Source: CAYLNH01 sp964384625 (GTDB lineage Bacteria; Verrucomicrobiota; Lentisphaeria; JABSQK01). Taken from it: 48,056 nucleotides of DNA. Positions 39,928 through 48,010 of this stretch are shown here, piece by piece (positions within the stretch are counted from its first letter, which is position 1; every line of letters starts with the position of its first letter). The position numbers were made by a program, and so were the translations under genes. The notes beneath the pieces are model-generated. The model made no database searches and was not told the DNA's origin. It saw only the letters and a list, made by a program, of their open reading frames with translations. Location: positions 1-48,056 of the forward strand of contig CAYLNH010000019.1 in assembly GCA_964384625.1 (NCBI GenBank), written 5' to 3'.

Positions 39928-40980
39928 TTACAGATCTGAGATGCTCTCATCGAAAAGCGATACACGCCGGCCGTCGCGTCCGGCGATATAGCAGGCCAGC
40001 ACCATTCGGAGGGAGTTACGACCTTCTTCGGCCGTGGCGATCGGGGGGCGCTTGCCGTGGAGAAAATCAGCCAGTGGTCCGGCAAGCCCGGCGATGCGTT
40101 CGCCGTGACCGGCCGGCGTCGGGATATCGCTGCAGGTCCAGTCCTTGTCGCCGTTGAGCATCCACTTCAGTCCGGGCCGGCCTTCATGCGGCACACTGCA
40201 ACTGGGCGCGTCGCCGAAATTCTGGATGATCACGCCGTTCTCGCCGAAGATCTCCACCGTGTTCTCCGCCGCCAGGCACGTGAACGAACACGTCACCTCC
40301 ACAATCGGTCCGTCTTTGTAGCGATAGATTGCGATGCCGTTGTCGTTCGGCATCCGTTCATCGATCATGGTGCCCATCTCGGCGGTTACGGTATCGGGCA
40401 GGCCGAACAGCCAGTTCATAAAGTCGATCGGATGAGCGGCATCATCCGCGAACATATCGCGATTGTATTTGGGATCGACATGCCACGAATCGTAGATCCA
40501 GCCCCACATATGTGCCGAGAGCCCGTGACGCCGCCGCACCATCGCGATCTTGCCCAGAACGCCGGCATCAAGCATCTCCTTGATCTTCAGGTTCTGCGCG
40601 TCGGTGCGGCATTGCCAGGCCATCGAGAACGGCACGCCGGCGTTCTCGACCGCCGCCACCATCCGATCCGCTTCCGACAGGGTCAGGGCCATCGGTTTCT
40701 GCAGGACAATCGGCTTGCCGGCCGCCGCGGCCGCTTCCACCAGGTCCGCGTGCATCGAGGTCTCAGACGCGATTACCACGGCGTCCACGCCGGCGCGCGC
40801 CAGCAGCGCCCGTTCATCGACCACCGGATCGAACCCGAATTGCTCGGCCTTTTCTTTCAGCCGCGCGGCATCGTGATCCCAGCCGCAGATGACGTCGATG
40901 TCCAGCTCCGGGTTATCACGCCATTGGTTCATGTAGGCGCCGACGTGTCCGTGCGCGAATCCCAGTATTCCGAGTTTCAT
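39928..40980 (-). CDS. Gfo/Idh/MocA-family oxidoreductase (second of three)
   Basis: 350 residues. The nucleotide-binding start is MKLGILGFAHGHVGAYMNQW, with His in place of the usual second Gly region. QKPMALTLSEADRMV carries the catalytic Lys (in place of EKP). AHPIDFMNWLFGLPDTVTA and the C-terminal sheet are typical. It is clearly diverged from the first and third copies and probably takes a different sugar. It is separated from the TIM-barrel gene by 150 bp of heptamer and inverted-repeat DNA. An NAD(P)-dependent role in sugar oxidation is inferred from the family. Confidence 0.9.
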   Translation of the reverse strand: MKLGILGFAHGHVGAYMNQWRDNPELDIDVICGWDHDAARLKEKAEQFGFDPVVDERALLARAGVDAVVIASETSMHADLVEAAAAAGKPIVLQKPMALTLSEADRMVAAVENAGVPFSMAWQCRTDAQNLKIKEMLDAGVLGKIAMVRRRHGLSAHMWGWIYDSWHVDPKYNRDMFADDAAHPIDFMNWLFGLPDTVTAEMGTMIDERMPNDNGIAIYRYKDGPIVEVTCSFTCLAAENTVEIFGENGVIIQNFGDAPSCSVPHEGRPGLKWMLNGDKDWTCSDIPTPAGHGERIAGLAGPLADFLHGKRPPIATAEEGRNSLRMVLACYIAGRDGRRVSLFDESISDL

Positions 40981-40986
40981 AGTTCG

Positions 40987-41014
40987 ATGTCCGGTGTCAG
41001 GTTTCGGGTATCAG
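40987..41014 (+). repeat. Heptamer array (GTnTCnG type)
   Basis: Units atgtccg, gtgtcag, gtttcgg and gtatcag directly follow the start codon end of the second Gfo/Idh gene, on its upstream side. Confidence 0.75.
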
Positions 41015-41061
41015 TGAGTGAACCATCGGTGGTGAACAGCACTCCGAAAGCATTTCAAAAA

Positions 41062-41094
41062 CGGAGTTCGCGCCGGTTCAGTGGTTCACGGAGT
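41062..41094 (-). repeat. 33-bp dispersed repeat, inverted copy
   Basis: This segment is the reverse complement of 41993-42025 with only two mismatches in 33. The two copies flank the TIM-barrel gene in opposite orientation, about 900 bp apart. A second heptamer array (TTACTGA x3, 41109-41129) lies between this copy and the stop codon of that gene. Confidence 0.75.
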
Positions 41095-41108
41095 CAAAAT
41101 TCGTTGGG

Positions 41109-41129
41109 TTACTGATTACTGATTACTGG
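41109..41129 (+). repeat. Three-copy heptamer array (TTACTGA)
   Basis: Units ttactga, ttactga and ttactgg end one base before the TIM-barrel gene's stop codon. Confidence 0.8.
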
Positions 41130-41130
41130 C

Positions 41131-41928
41131 CTACCGCGCGCCGCACGCCTGCAGGCAGGCTTGCATATGGCCGCGGGCTTCAGCGGCGATGACGCAGCAG
41201 CGCTCAAGTTCATATTCCTTGGCGCCGATGACTTCCAGATCCAACGGCCCGTCATAGCCGTTCTCATGCAACACACGGATGTAGCCCAAGAGATCAATGT
41301 CGCCGCGGCCGTTGGCCTGATCTTCCGGTTTTCCCGGGCCGTGCTGGCGACCCTTGCAGTCGCGGATGTGCACGTGCTTGATGCGATCGATTACGGCGCC
41401 GATGGCCTCAACCGGATTTTCACCGGAACGGTGAATGTGACTCGGGTCCATATCCAGACCGAACGCCGGCGACGTGATCGCCTCGAGCGCCTGCAGAGAG
41501 GTCTGGGTGTTGTAGATCGCAGCGCCGACGTGCGCCTTGACGCACAGCGTGATGCCGTAGTGTTCAGCGCGCGCCGCCAGTTTGCTCAGCGACTCGATGC
41601 GTTCTTCGATCGATCCGGGCTCGTCGCTTTTGCCGCCGGGACCGCAGTTGATTACGGGAATGCCGATTTCCACCGCCGCCTGCATGGCGGTCTCCATGAC
41701 GTCCGGATCCTGGTTCGGCTGTTCCATCGCCAGCAGTTCGAGTTCGTATTTCTTTGCCAGGTCCTTGATGACGGGCGCGCATTCCTGCCAACGGTCCAGC
41801 ACCAGATGTTCGCTCATGCTGCCGATCGCAGAGACCTCAATACCGTCATAGCCCGCGGCCGCGATGCAGCGGAAGGCGGTCTCCATATCGTGGCCGCCAA
41901 AAAGAACTGAGTTTGCTCCGAGTTTCAT
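41131..41928 (-). CDS. Sugar phosphate isomerase/epimerase-like TIM-barrel protein
   Basis: 265 residues, the usual size of the xylose isomerase-like TIM barrel (AP endonuclease 2) family. MKLGANSVLFGGHDMETAFRCIAAAGYDGIEV is the first strand/helix. Metal-binding residues are expected in the segments ELLAMEQPNQ, LCVKAHVG, GLDMDPSHIHRSG, IKHVHIRDCKGR and the late Glu in LDLEVIGAKEYE. Such enzymes epimerise or isomerise keto-sugars, or act as dehydratases for inositol-type compounds. It lies within the Gfo/Idh cluster, so it probably takes the product of one of those dehydrogenases. GAGGATTGC on the minus strand precedes the start. Confidence 0.87.
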   Translation of the reverse strand: MKLGANSVLFGGHDMETAFRCIAAAGYDGIEVSAIGSMSEHLVLDRWQECAPVIKDLAKKYELELLAMEQPNQDPDVMETAMQAAVEIGIPVINCGPGGKSDEPGSIEERIESLSKLAARAEHYGITLCVKAHVGAAIYNTQTSLQALEAITSPAFGLDMDPSHIHRSGENPVEAIGAVIDRIKHVHIRDCKGRQHGPGKPEDQANGRGDIDLLGYIRVLHENGYDGPLDLEVIGAKEYELERCCVIAAEARGHMQACLQACGAR

Positions 41929-41948
41929 GCAATCCTCCTTCGTCGGAA

Positions 41949-41976
41949 GTCAGTGGTCAGTGGTCAGTGGTCAGTG
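41949..41976 (+). repeat. Four exact heptamers (GTCAGTG)
   Basis: Four perfect tandem copies of gtcagtg are upstream of the TIM-barrel gene. The same unit, less regular, appears at 23599-23622 and once or twice at 42143 and 35103. Confidence 0.9.
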
Positions 41977-41992
41977 CCCCAACGAGTTCCTC

Positions 41993-42025
41993 ACTCCGTG
42001 AGCGACTGAACCGGCGCGAACTCCG
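41993..42025 (+). repeat. 33-bp dispersed repeat, direct copy
   Basis: Partner of the inverted copy at 41062-41094 (31 of 33 identical). The rest of the spacer to 42170 contains a hairpin around acaagcatcctgcttgtg and no gene. Confidence 0.75.
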
Positions 42026-42170
42026 GGTGTATCACAAGCATCCTGCTTGTGTCCGGACATGAGCAGGGATCCGTCTTCGCCTGAAGGTTTCGCCGAGACA
42101 CGTGCTCATGATACATTTTCAGAACGCTGTTCAGTAAAGGGCGGTCAGTGGTCATGGGTCTCCTTCCTGC

Positions 42171-43298
42171 CTACTCCACGCCGGGTCCGCGCTTGAGGAT
42201 GGGCAACGGTGCGGGCTGCACCAGTTCGCCGCCGCACTCAAACGACTCGATCGCAGCAAAGGTATACTCCAGCGTCGCCAGAGCGTCGCGACCAGACGCC
42301 CGAATCGCGTGTTTCGGCACGCCGTTGGTGACGTCTTCCAGGTAGGCGTGGATTCGGTTCGGGAAGGTCGCACCGAAATCAGTGACGCCGGTATTAGTGA
42401 CTTCCTGTTCGGGGGCTTCGCCCAATTTAAGGTCGGCCGGATCGGCGGCGCCCTCGGCGCCGGGGCCCGGTTGGAAGATCAGTTTTTCGACGCAGTTCTC
42501 GACCATGAATGTGCCCCTGGTGCCGCCGACTTCGACGCTCCACCAGCCGCCGTAGCCCATGGTGGCGTCGCCGCGCTGGCTGAACAGATAGCCCACCGCG
42601 CCGCTGGCAAACCGACAGTGAATACTGTTGACCGAGACCATTGGATCGCTTGCCGCCCGCCGGAACGCCGGGCGATTCATAAAGGCCTGGATGTGCGTGA
42701 TGTCGCCGCAGAAATAGCGCATGATGCTGAATGGATGCGCCAGGAAGGCTTTGACGTGAAAGTACGGGAAGCCCTTGGCATTGGCATTGCCGGCCGGACC
42801 GCCGTAGGTGAATTCACTGCCGGCAAAACCCATGCGATGCAGGCAGAAAAGCTGCTCGCCGATCTTGCCGTCTTCGATCAGAGCCTTGCCCTTGGCCGAC
42901 GGTTCCGTGAAATAGTGATTCAGATTGCAGCCGAGATAAAGGTCCTGCTCCCGGGCGAACCGCACCATGTCGCGCGCTTCATGGATGTCGTTGGAAATCG
43001 GCTTTTCGACCAGGACATTCTTACCTGCGGCCAGCGCTTCCATGGTCGGCTCATAATGCCAGCCGCCGTTTTCATTGCCGCCGGTGGTGACGTCGACAAT
43101 GTCCATGTCCGGGTTGTCGTCGATCATGTCCGCCAATCTGTAATACGCTCTGACGCCATGTTTCTCGGCGGCTTCATCAGCACGTTCTTTGATCACGTCG
43201 CAAACGCCGACCAGATCCGCCAGGTCGTCCTTCGCATGGCATTCCGCGTGGCGATTGCCGATTCCGCGCATGCCGCATACTCCAACTTTGAGTGCCAT
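42171..43298 (-). CDS. Gfo/Idh/MocA-family oxidoreductase (third of three)
   Basis: About 375 residues from ATG 43298, which has AGGAG upstream; codons before it cross the divergent promoter region. The NAD-binding start is ALKVGVCGMRGIGNRHA, and the catalytic EKPISND segment is in VLVEKPISNDIHEA. GCNLNHYFTEPS and IMRYFCGDITHIQAF parallel the first copy. It carries extra loops (for example PGPGAEGAADPADLKLGEA), which account for its greater length. It is the promoter-proximal gene of the minus-strand sugar cluster, divergent from the AraC regulator that probably controls it. Confidence 0.9.
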   Translation of the reverse strand: MALKVGVCGMRGIGNRHAECHAKDDLADLVGVCDVIKERADEAAEKHGVRAYYRLADMIDDNPDMDIVDVTTGGNENGGWHYEPTMEALAAGKNVLVEKPISNDIHEARDMVRFAREQDLYLGCNLNHYFTEPSAKGKALIEDGKIGEQLFCLHRMGFAGSEFTYGGPAGNANAKGFPYFHVKAFLAHPFSIMRYFCGDITHIQAFMNRPAFRRAASDPMVSVNSIHCRFASGAVGYLFSQRGDATMGYGGWWSVEVGGTRGTFMVENCVEKLIFQPGPGAEGAADPADLKLGEAPEQEVTNTGVTDFGATFPNRIHAYLEDVTNGVPKHAIRASGRDALATLEYTFAAIESFECGGELVQPAPLPILKRGPGVE

Positions 43299-43355
43299 AT
43301 TTCGTTCTCCTGTTAGCATCTCACCCGGCCGACAGTCCCGGGCTTTGGTGGTATA

Positions 43356-43410
43356 CAATGGTCGGATTCCATTGCTGAACCTTGACAATCTCCTCGAAAA
43401 CAAGCATTAT
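43356..43410. promoter_or_regulatory. Divergent promoter region between the sugar cluster and araC-type gene
   Basis: For the plus strand, TTGACA (43382-43387) is followed after 17 bp by CATTAT (43405-43410), a good sigma-70 promoter for the AraC gene. For the minus strand, TATACC (complement of 43350-43355) may be a -10 box. An inverted repeat CAATGG-tcggatt-CCATTG (43356-43374) sits between them and is a candidate operator. Confidence 0.55.
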
Positions 43411-43447
43411 CCTACCAAACTCAAACATGGGTTCGGCGGAGCTCAGC

Positions 43448-44344
43448 ATGACAAACAGAGAACAGGACACGCGGAAGATACTGCCGGTTACCGTCTTTGC
43501 GGATCCGCAGTTTCGGCTGCACATCGCGCGGGTGCCGGACCACGGTTCATCCGGCGACAACCAGCACAGTCACAGCTTCCACGAGCTGGTAGTGATCGTG
43601 GACGGGCACGGCAAGCATCACGTCGAGGATGAGGTCTACGAGATCGAAGCCGGCGACGTCTTCGCATTGCTGGGCGACACCCGGCACGGCTACCAGGAGA
43701 CGCAAAATCTGTACGTCATCAACGTCTTGTTCGATCCGGCTCAACTGGGCATCCCGCTGGCGGACCTGGGCAGTCTTCCGGGGTACCACGCCTTGTTCAC
43801 GGTCGAGCCCCGCGTCCGCCGGCAGCAGAAATTCAACAACCGGCTGCGGCTGTCGATGGAACAACTCAGCCACGCAGTAAAGCTGATCGCCGAAGCCGAA
43901 GAGGAACTGGAACACCGGAAACGCGGTTATCGTTTTGCCGCGACCACGCACCTGATGCGGCTGATCGGCTATCTGTCCCGCTGCTACTCCGAACTCGAGA
44001 TGGACGAGACCCGTCCCGTAACGCAGATCAGTGAGTTGCTCGGGTACATGGAACGGCACTACGCCGAGCCGCTGTCGGTCGAGGACCTGATGCAGGTGGC
44101 GAACATGTCGCAAACTACATTGATGCGGAAGTTCAAGGAGATCATGCGGCGGACACCGATTGACTATCTGATTCGCCTGCGGATCACGAAAGCCCGGGAA
44201 CTGCTGCGGCGCAGCAAGATGTCGATTACCGATGTCGCCTTCGAGGTCGGCTTCACGGACAGCAACTATTTCGCGCGGCAATTCCGCAAGGTCGCCGGCG
44301 TGTCCCCGCGCGAATACCGGCAGCGCATGCGCGTCTCACGGTAG
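43448..44344 (+). CDS. AraC-family transcriptional regulator with cupin sensor domain
   Basis: About 298 residues from ATG 43448 with CGGAG upstream. The N-terminal cupin (HSFHELVVIVDGHGKHHVE, then YEIEAGDVFALLGDTRHGY) probably binds a sugar. The C-terminal double helix-turn-helix has SVEDLMQVANMSQTTLMRKFKEI and ITDVAFEVGFTDSNYFARQFRKVAGVSPREYRQ. It resembles RhaS/RhaR-type activators in layout. Divergence from the sugar cluster and the nearby rhaM suggest it activates that cluster in response to a deoxysugar. Longer in-frame starts overlap the promoter and are rejected. Confidence 0.92.
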   Translation: MTNREQDTRKILPVTVFADPQFRLHIARVPDHGSSGDNQHSHSFHELVVIVDGHGKHHVEDEVYEIEAGDVFALLGDTRHGYQETQNLYVINVLFDPAQLGIPLADLGSLPGYHALFTVEPRVRRQQKFNNRLRLSMEQLSHAVKLIAEAEEELEHRKRGYRFAATTHLMRLIGYLSRCYSELEMDETRPVTQISELLGYMERHYAEPLSVEDLMQVANMSQTTLMRKFKEIMRRTPIDYLIRLRITKARELLRRSKMSITDVAFEVGFTDSNYFARQFRKVAGVSPREYRQRMRVSR

Positions 44345-44424
44345 GACAGGATTCTTTCCGCCGCCGCCGGCCCGGCCCGTGGCCGGCAGGCTGTCCCGGC
44401 TTCGCAGGGAGTCGGGACTTCGCC

Positions 44425-44450
44425 GCGGGACAGACGGATTCCCGCGTTAC
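44425..44450 (+). repeat. Dispersed palindrome, third copy
   Basis: gcggga-cagacggat-tcccgc with the flank gcgttac matches the copies at 32101-32155 apart from three inserted bases. The spacer 44345-44547 is otherwise GC-rich and palindromic (for example GCCGGC...GCCGGC) with no gene seen. Confidence 0.7.
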
Positions 44451-44547
44451 GATTGGAGGCGCCGCGCCGCGCTGATCCGGGGGAACGCCGACGGAACAGG
44501 ACGGAACGGTTCTCTGCTGCGCTGCGGCCCGCTGCCGGCCTGGGAGA

Positions 44548-45591
44548 CTACTCGTCTTCGAGCAGGTCCCTGACGGCACGGGAAACTTTGCTGGAATAGC
44601 CGATAATCACGTCTGCAACGACGCCGTCTTTGACCACGCAGATCTGCGGCAGCAGCTCGACTTTGTAGAGAGCTTCGTACCGTCGGGCGGCGTCATGAAT
44701 CACGACCGTTGATTTCATCCGCCCCATTTCCTTCTTGAGCAGTTCTTCGTCTTGATCCACTGAGACGGCCACCACCGAGACCGCCTGGTCCCGTTTGGCA
44801 AGGGCACGCATGTCGGAGAGAGCCCGGAGACTGTCATCATTGGCGGCGGAACAGAAGACTACGATTCGATGTTTGGCCTTGTCCTGGGTCGAGTCGTATT
44901 CCTTGCCCTCAACGTTCAAGTGGGCGCCTTTGATCGGCGGCGGGGACTTGCCGAGAAGTCGGTAACTGGAAGTAAGCATCACGGCCTGCATGGTGCGGCC
45001 CTGCCACTTCTTGTTTCTCTTGTCGTCCTTCTTGCTCTTCTCGTCGGGCGGCGGCACGCCGGTCGCCGACCATGCCTGATACTCGATCTTCTTGTAGGCC
45101 TGGATTACCGAAGTCAGTCCTTTGCGCTCCATCTCGAGTTCAGCGATATCCTGCTCGAGGCGTTCCTTTGTCTTGCCCTCCGCGCGTTCAAGCCTTTTGT
45201 AGAGCGAATCGAGTTTGCGTTCGATCCTGTCAAACCCTTTGCTGCAGTCGCCGGTTGCCCCTGCCACCGCCGAGTAGACCCTGGATGCATTGCGTTTCGC
45301 TTTGCTCGAGGCCTTCTTGTCTTTCGGCGGCGCCAGCAGCTTTTTGCCGGCGTCCCTGTCTTTGGCGCTCATTTCCGCAACCTTCGTGGCACCGGGCAGG
45401 CGGTTTATGGGCAGCATCGCATCGACCAGTTTCGACGGCACCTCAACCGAGAGAAACGGGTTCGGTCCCGACGGGACTTTCACCTTCGGCTGTTTCTTCC
45501 CTTTCTTCTTTTTCTTCCCGGCGCCCTCCAGACTGACGACACCGGCAAGCAGTACCAGACTCATTAACAAGAGGCCCAGACGACTACGCAT
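44548..45591 (-). CDS. Secreted thioredoxin-like protein lacking the CxxC motif
   Basis: About 347 residues from ATG 45591, preceded by GGAGAG. A signal peptide (MRSRLGLLLMSLVLLAGVVS) is followed by a very Lys-rich stretch (KKKKKGKKQPKVKV). The middle third is helical (KGFDRIERKLDSLYKRLERAEGKTKERLEQDIAELEMERKG style, likely coiled coil). The C-terminal 110 residues have a thioredoxin/TlpA fold: HRIVVFCSAANDDSLRAL, SVVAVSVDQDEELLKKEM, then YKVELLPQICVVKDGVVAD with the cis-Pro region. The active site reads FCSAAND, so there is no CxxC pair and disulfide exchange is unlikely. The function is unknown. Confidence 0.75.
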   Translation of the reverse strand: MRSRLGLLLMSLVLLAGVVSLEGAGKKKKKGKKQPKVKVPSGPNPFLSVEVPSKLVDAMLPINRLPGATKVAEMSAKDRDAGKKLLAPPKDKKASSKAKRNASRVYSAVAGATGDCSKGFDRIERKLDSLYKRLERAEGKTKERLEQDIAELEMERKGLTSVIQAYKKIEYQAWSATGVPPPDEKSKKDDKRNKKWQGRTMQAVMLTSSYRLLGKSPPPIKGAHLNVEGKEYDSTQDKAKHRIVVFCSAANDDSLRALSDMRALAKRDQAVSVVAVSVDQDEELLKKEMGRMKSTVVIHDAARRYEALYKVELLPQICVVKDGVVADVIIGYSSKVSRAVRDLLEDE

Positions 45592-45840
45592 GATGTCTCT
45601 CCCAGTTCGGAACAGCGCCGGAAATGGTCCGGCGCCTTCTTGTCCCATTGGTTGCTATTGGTCGGGGCGGGTGCCGCCCGCAATGCCGACAGCCGTTCCG
45701 CCCGCGGTTCGCGCAAACCACGCATCGGCGATGTCGGAATATGGCATTCTGCGACCGCGTTGCCAACTGTTTCCATCGGTCATGAGCAATCTTCCGTGCA
45801 CGGTCTTGCATCGACGCGGCCGGCGGGATCACGTATCGGC

Positions 45841-47514
45841 ATGAGTGTGATTGAGCAGACCCGAAAACTGCCCCCGCCCCACCCTCGCCTGCTTGTGGGC
45901 CGCGAGGGGCTTGCCGAACTGCGCGCCAGGGCCGGAACCTCCCAGGGAGAACGCATGGTGCGCCGGATGAAGGACCTCCTGCGGCTCACGCCCGACGGCA
46001 TTGACGCCGGCTATCACGCGGCCGGCTACGGCTTTCTCTATCTGCTCGAACAGAATGTTGAGCACGCCGAACACGCGGGCCGTCTGCTGGACAGTCTGAT
46101 CCACGGCGAACTCCGGTACAGCAGTTCGAGTGCGCACCGGGAAGACCTGTGGAACGGCGACTACAAAATGACCCTGCGGACGGACCCGGCGGTCGGCGCG
46201 GCACTGGCTTATGACTTCTGTTACAACGCCTGGAGCTATGCGTTTCGCGAATGGGTTGCGGGCAAGCTGGCTACCCAGGCCTGGCGCTTTATCGACGGCG
46301 GCGGCCGGGGATGGAACGGCAGCCCCGCGAGCCACTGGCAGGCGAACACGCGGTCGGCCGCCGGCATCTGCGCCCTGGCCGTCGCCAACGATCCGGGCGG
46401 CGAGACGTCGACCGAACTGCTGCACCAGGCGGTGGCCGGCCTGCTGGCGTACATTGAGACGCAGTCGGGTGACCGCGGCTGGACCCAGGAGGGCTTCGAG
46501 TACTACTGCTATCCGATGGCGCATCATGTGCTGCCGTTCCTCTCGATCTACCGCCGACTGGTCGGCGCTCCCCCGTTTGCCGGCACGGCGGCCGACTGGT
46601 TTGCCCTGTTTCCGATACACGCTTTGATCGCGGATCTGCCGTGGGTTTCCCTCCCCAACAGCCGCAACCGGGTGGAGACCAACCGGTGGTATTCCGGCGC
46701 CTTCCCTCTGGGGTTCGGCGCCGTGCCGGAAGGCATGCAGAACATCCACCTGTGGGCCGGCAACCAGCGTCACGGCCCCACGGGTGACGGGACGCACGGC
46801 ATCACTATGCCGCATCACGCGATCTTCGCCCTGGCCGACTACCCGGAAGAAACGGAGCTCTGGAATCCGGATACGATCCTCGACCGCGTCTGGTGCGATC
46901 GGAAGAAGGGGTTGTTTCTGTTCCGCAACGGCTGGCAGGACAGCGACGACTTCGTCGTGGGCGTGGATGTCAACACGCACCCGGCCGACGGCGCCGGCAA
47001 GCCGCAGAGCGCCGGCGCCTTCAACGTGGTCGGCCTGGGCAAGCCGTGGCTGGTGACCTGCCCCCTCGGCCGCCGCACCCGGGAATGCTACAACGTCGTC
47101 GCCGCCCGCCGAACCACCCCGCAGGCGCGCGGTCACGTGCTTGAATTCGATCCGACTGCCGACGGCGGCGGCGTGCTGGTTATGGATCTGTCCGACATCT
47201 ACGGCGTCAGCTGTACGCGCCGCCTGGACATCGCCTGCGTCGGTCACGGCGTCGACCTCACGGTCTATGACCGGTTTGCCGATGAATTGCCGCGGCAGTG
47301 GGTCGTTCATACCCCGGTCCGGCCGGCATTGACGCCGACGGGCTTTCGGGTTCGACAGGGCGACGACGAGATGGACGTTGCGTTCGCCCGACCGACGCAT
47401 CCGGACGTTTACATCGCTCAGCAAGGCGGGGTCTATCGGGTCCAGGTCGAGGGGCGCAGTCGTTTCCGCGCCGCAATCCGAATCGCTCGGGGACACGGTT
47501 CCGGCCCGGCGTGA
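45841..47514 (+). CDS. Heparinase II/III-like (alpha/alpha-toroid polysaccharide lyase) family protein
   Basis: About 557 residues from ATG 45841. The opening PPPHPRLLVGREGLAELRAR is the HPRLLVxxxxxxxLR signature seen at the start of heparinase II/III-like and DUF4962-type proteins. A helical toroid region (to about 300) contains NTRSAAGICALAV and TQEGFEYYCYPMAHHVLPFL, and the C-terminal half is beta-rich (KKGLFLFRNGWQDSDDFVVGVD, then a late beta sandwich). Family members cleave acidic, often sulfated, polysaccharides by beta-elimination, but many are uncharacterised. No signal peptide is apparent; an in-frame extension to 45640 is not convincing. It probably acts on oligosaccharides in the cytoplasm if it is a lyase. 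Confidence 0.75.
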   Translation: MSVIEQTRKLPPPHPRLLVGREGLAELRARAGTSQGERMVRRMKDLLRLTPDGIDAGYHAAGYGFLYLLEQNVEHAEHAGRLLDSLIHGELRYSSSSAHREDLWNGDYKMTLRTDPAVGAALAYDFCYNAWSYAFREWVAGKLATQAWRFIDGGGRGWNGSPASHWQANTRSAAGICALAVANDPGGETSTELLHQAVAGLLAYIETQSGDRGWTQEGFEYYCYPMAHHVLPFLSIYRRLVGAPPFAGTAADWFALFPIHALIADLPWVSLPNSRNRVETNRWYSGAFPLGFGAVPEGMQNIHLWAGNQRHGPTGDGTHGITMPHHAIFALADYPEETELWNPDTILDRVWCDRKKGLFLFRNGWQDSDDFVVGVDVNTHPADGAGKPQSAGAFNVVGLGKPWLVTCPLGRRTRECYNVVAARRTTPQARGHVLEFDPTADGGGVLVMDLSDIYGVSCTRRLDIACVGHGVDLTVYDRFADELPRQWVVHTPVRPALTPTGFRVRQGDDEMDVAFARPTHPDVYIAQQGGVYRVQVEGRSRFRAAIRIARGHGSGPA

Positions 47515-47659
47515 ACGGCGCGCCAGCAGTTCCTCGATGTGTTTGCCCATACCCGGGCCGTTCGCGTCCGTGCTTTGCGTTTCGTCATGGATGGTCTGCG
47601 GTCATGTCGTCCGGGGCTGAACAACAGCACACCGAGACGCATCCAGCGTCGAGACGGAA

Positions 47660-47665
47660 TATAAT
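47660..47665 (+). promoter_or_regulatory. Possible -10 box (TATAAT)
   Basis: A perfect TATAAT lies 45 bp before the ATG at 47710 in an otherwise GC-rich spacer. No convincing -35 box is at the right distance. Confidence 0.35.
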
Positions 47666-47709
47666 GGGGCCGGTTTCCCTGGACCTCAACCAAGAAAACT
47701 GTGAGAGTC

Positions 47710-47991
47710 ATGAAACAACAGACACCCGACAACACGGGCTTCGACCAGGCTTGACATCGATTCATACCGGCTGTCGCCGGCTTGCTCTGCCTAGCCGCCG
47801 TGTTCGCCGGGGAGACGTTCACCCGGAACGTCAAAACGGGACAAGCGGCAATCAACCGGAACCCCCGGCGGCGGCGTTTGCCTGCCGGGCACTGCTGTGG
47901 CGCATGTCACTTCCGCAGGTGTTTCCTGCCAGCAATAGGCTCGATCCTACGACCCCAGGCGGTTTACCCGCCTGGTGAAGACGTTCATTAG
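47710..47991 (+). pseudogene. Degraded secreted-protein ORF with in-frame TGA and a CxxCH motif
   Basis: An ATG at 47710 opens a frame that meets TGA at 47752 after 14 codons (MKQQTPDNTGFDQA). The same frame then continues as a convincing signal-peptide-like stretch (FIPAVAGLLCLAAVFAGE) and on to a TAG at 47989. It contains HCCGACHFRRCFLPA, a CxxCH haem-binding pattern reminiscent of diheme cytochrome c proteins (ECGACHF...LLPA). Either the TGA is a disabling mutation or sequencing error, or translation starts at a later TTG (47782). The region is hairpin-rich (CCAGGCGG-tttac-CCGCCTGG, 47955-47975). Low confidence. Confidence 0.25.
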
Positions 47992-48010
47992 TGGCTGCAA
48001 GCCCTCACCC

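Noticed and set aside
45829..47550. 573-codon minus-strand frame
   Set aside because: Antisense to the heparinase-like gene; the composition is typical of a shadow frame.
47752..47754. TGA read as selenocysteine
   Set aside because: It stands before the signal-peptide stretch, there is no redox motif at the site, and the small downstream stem (CCGGC-TGTC-GCCGG) is not a convincing SECIS element.
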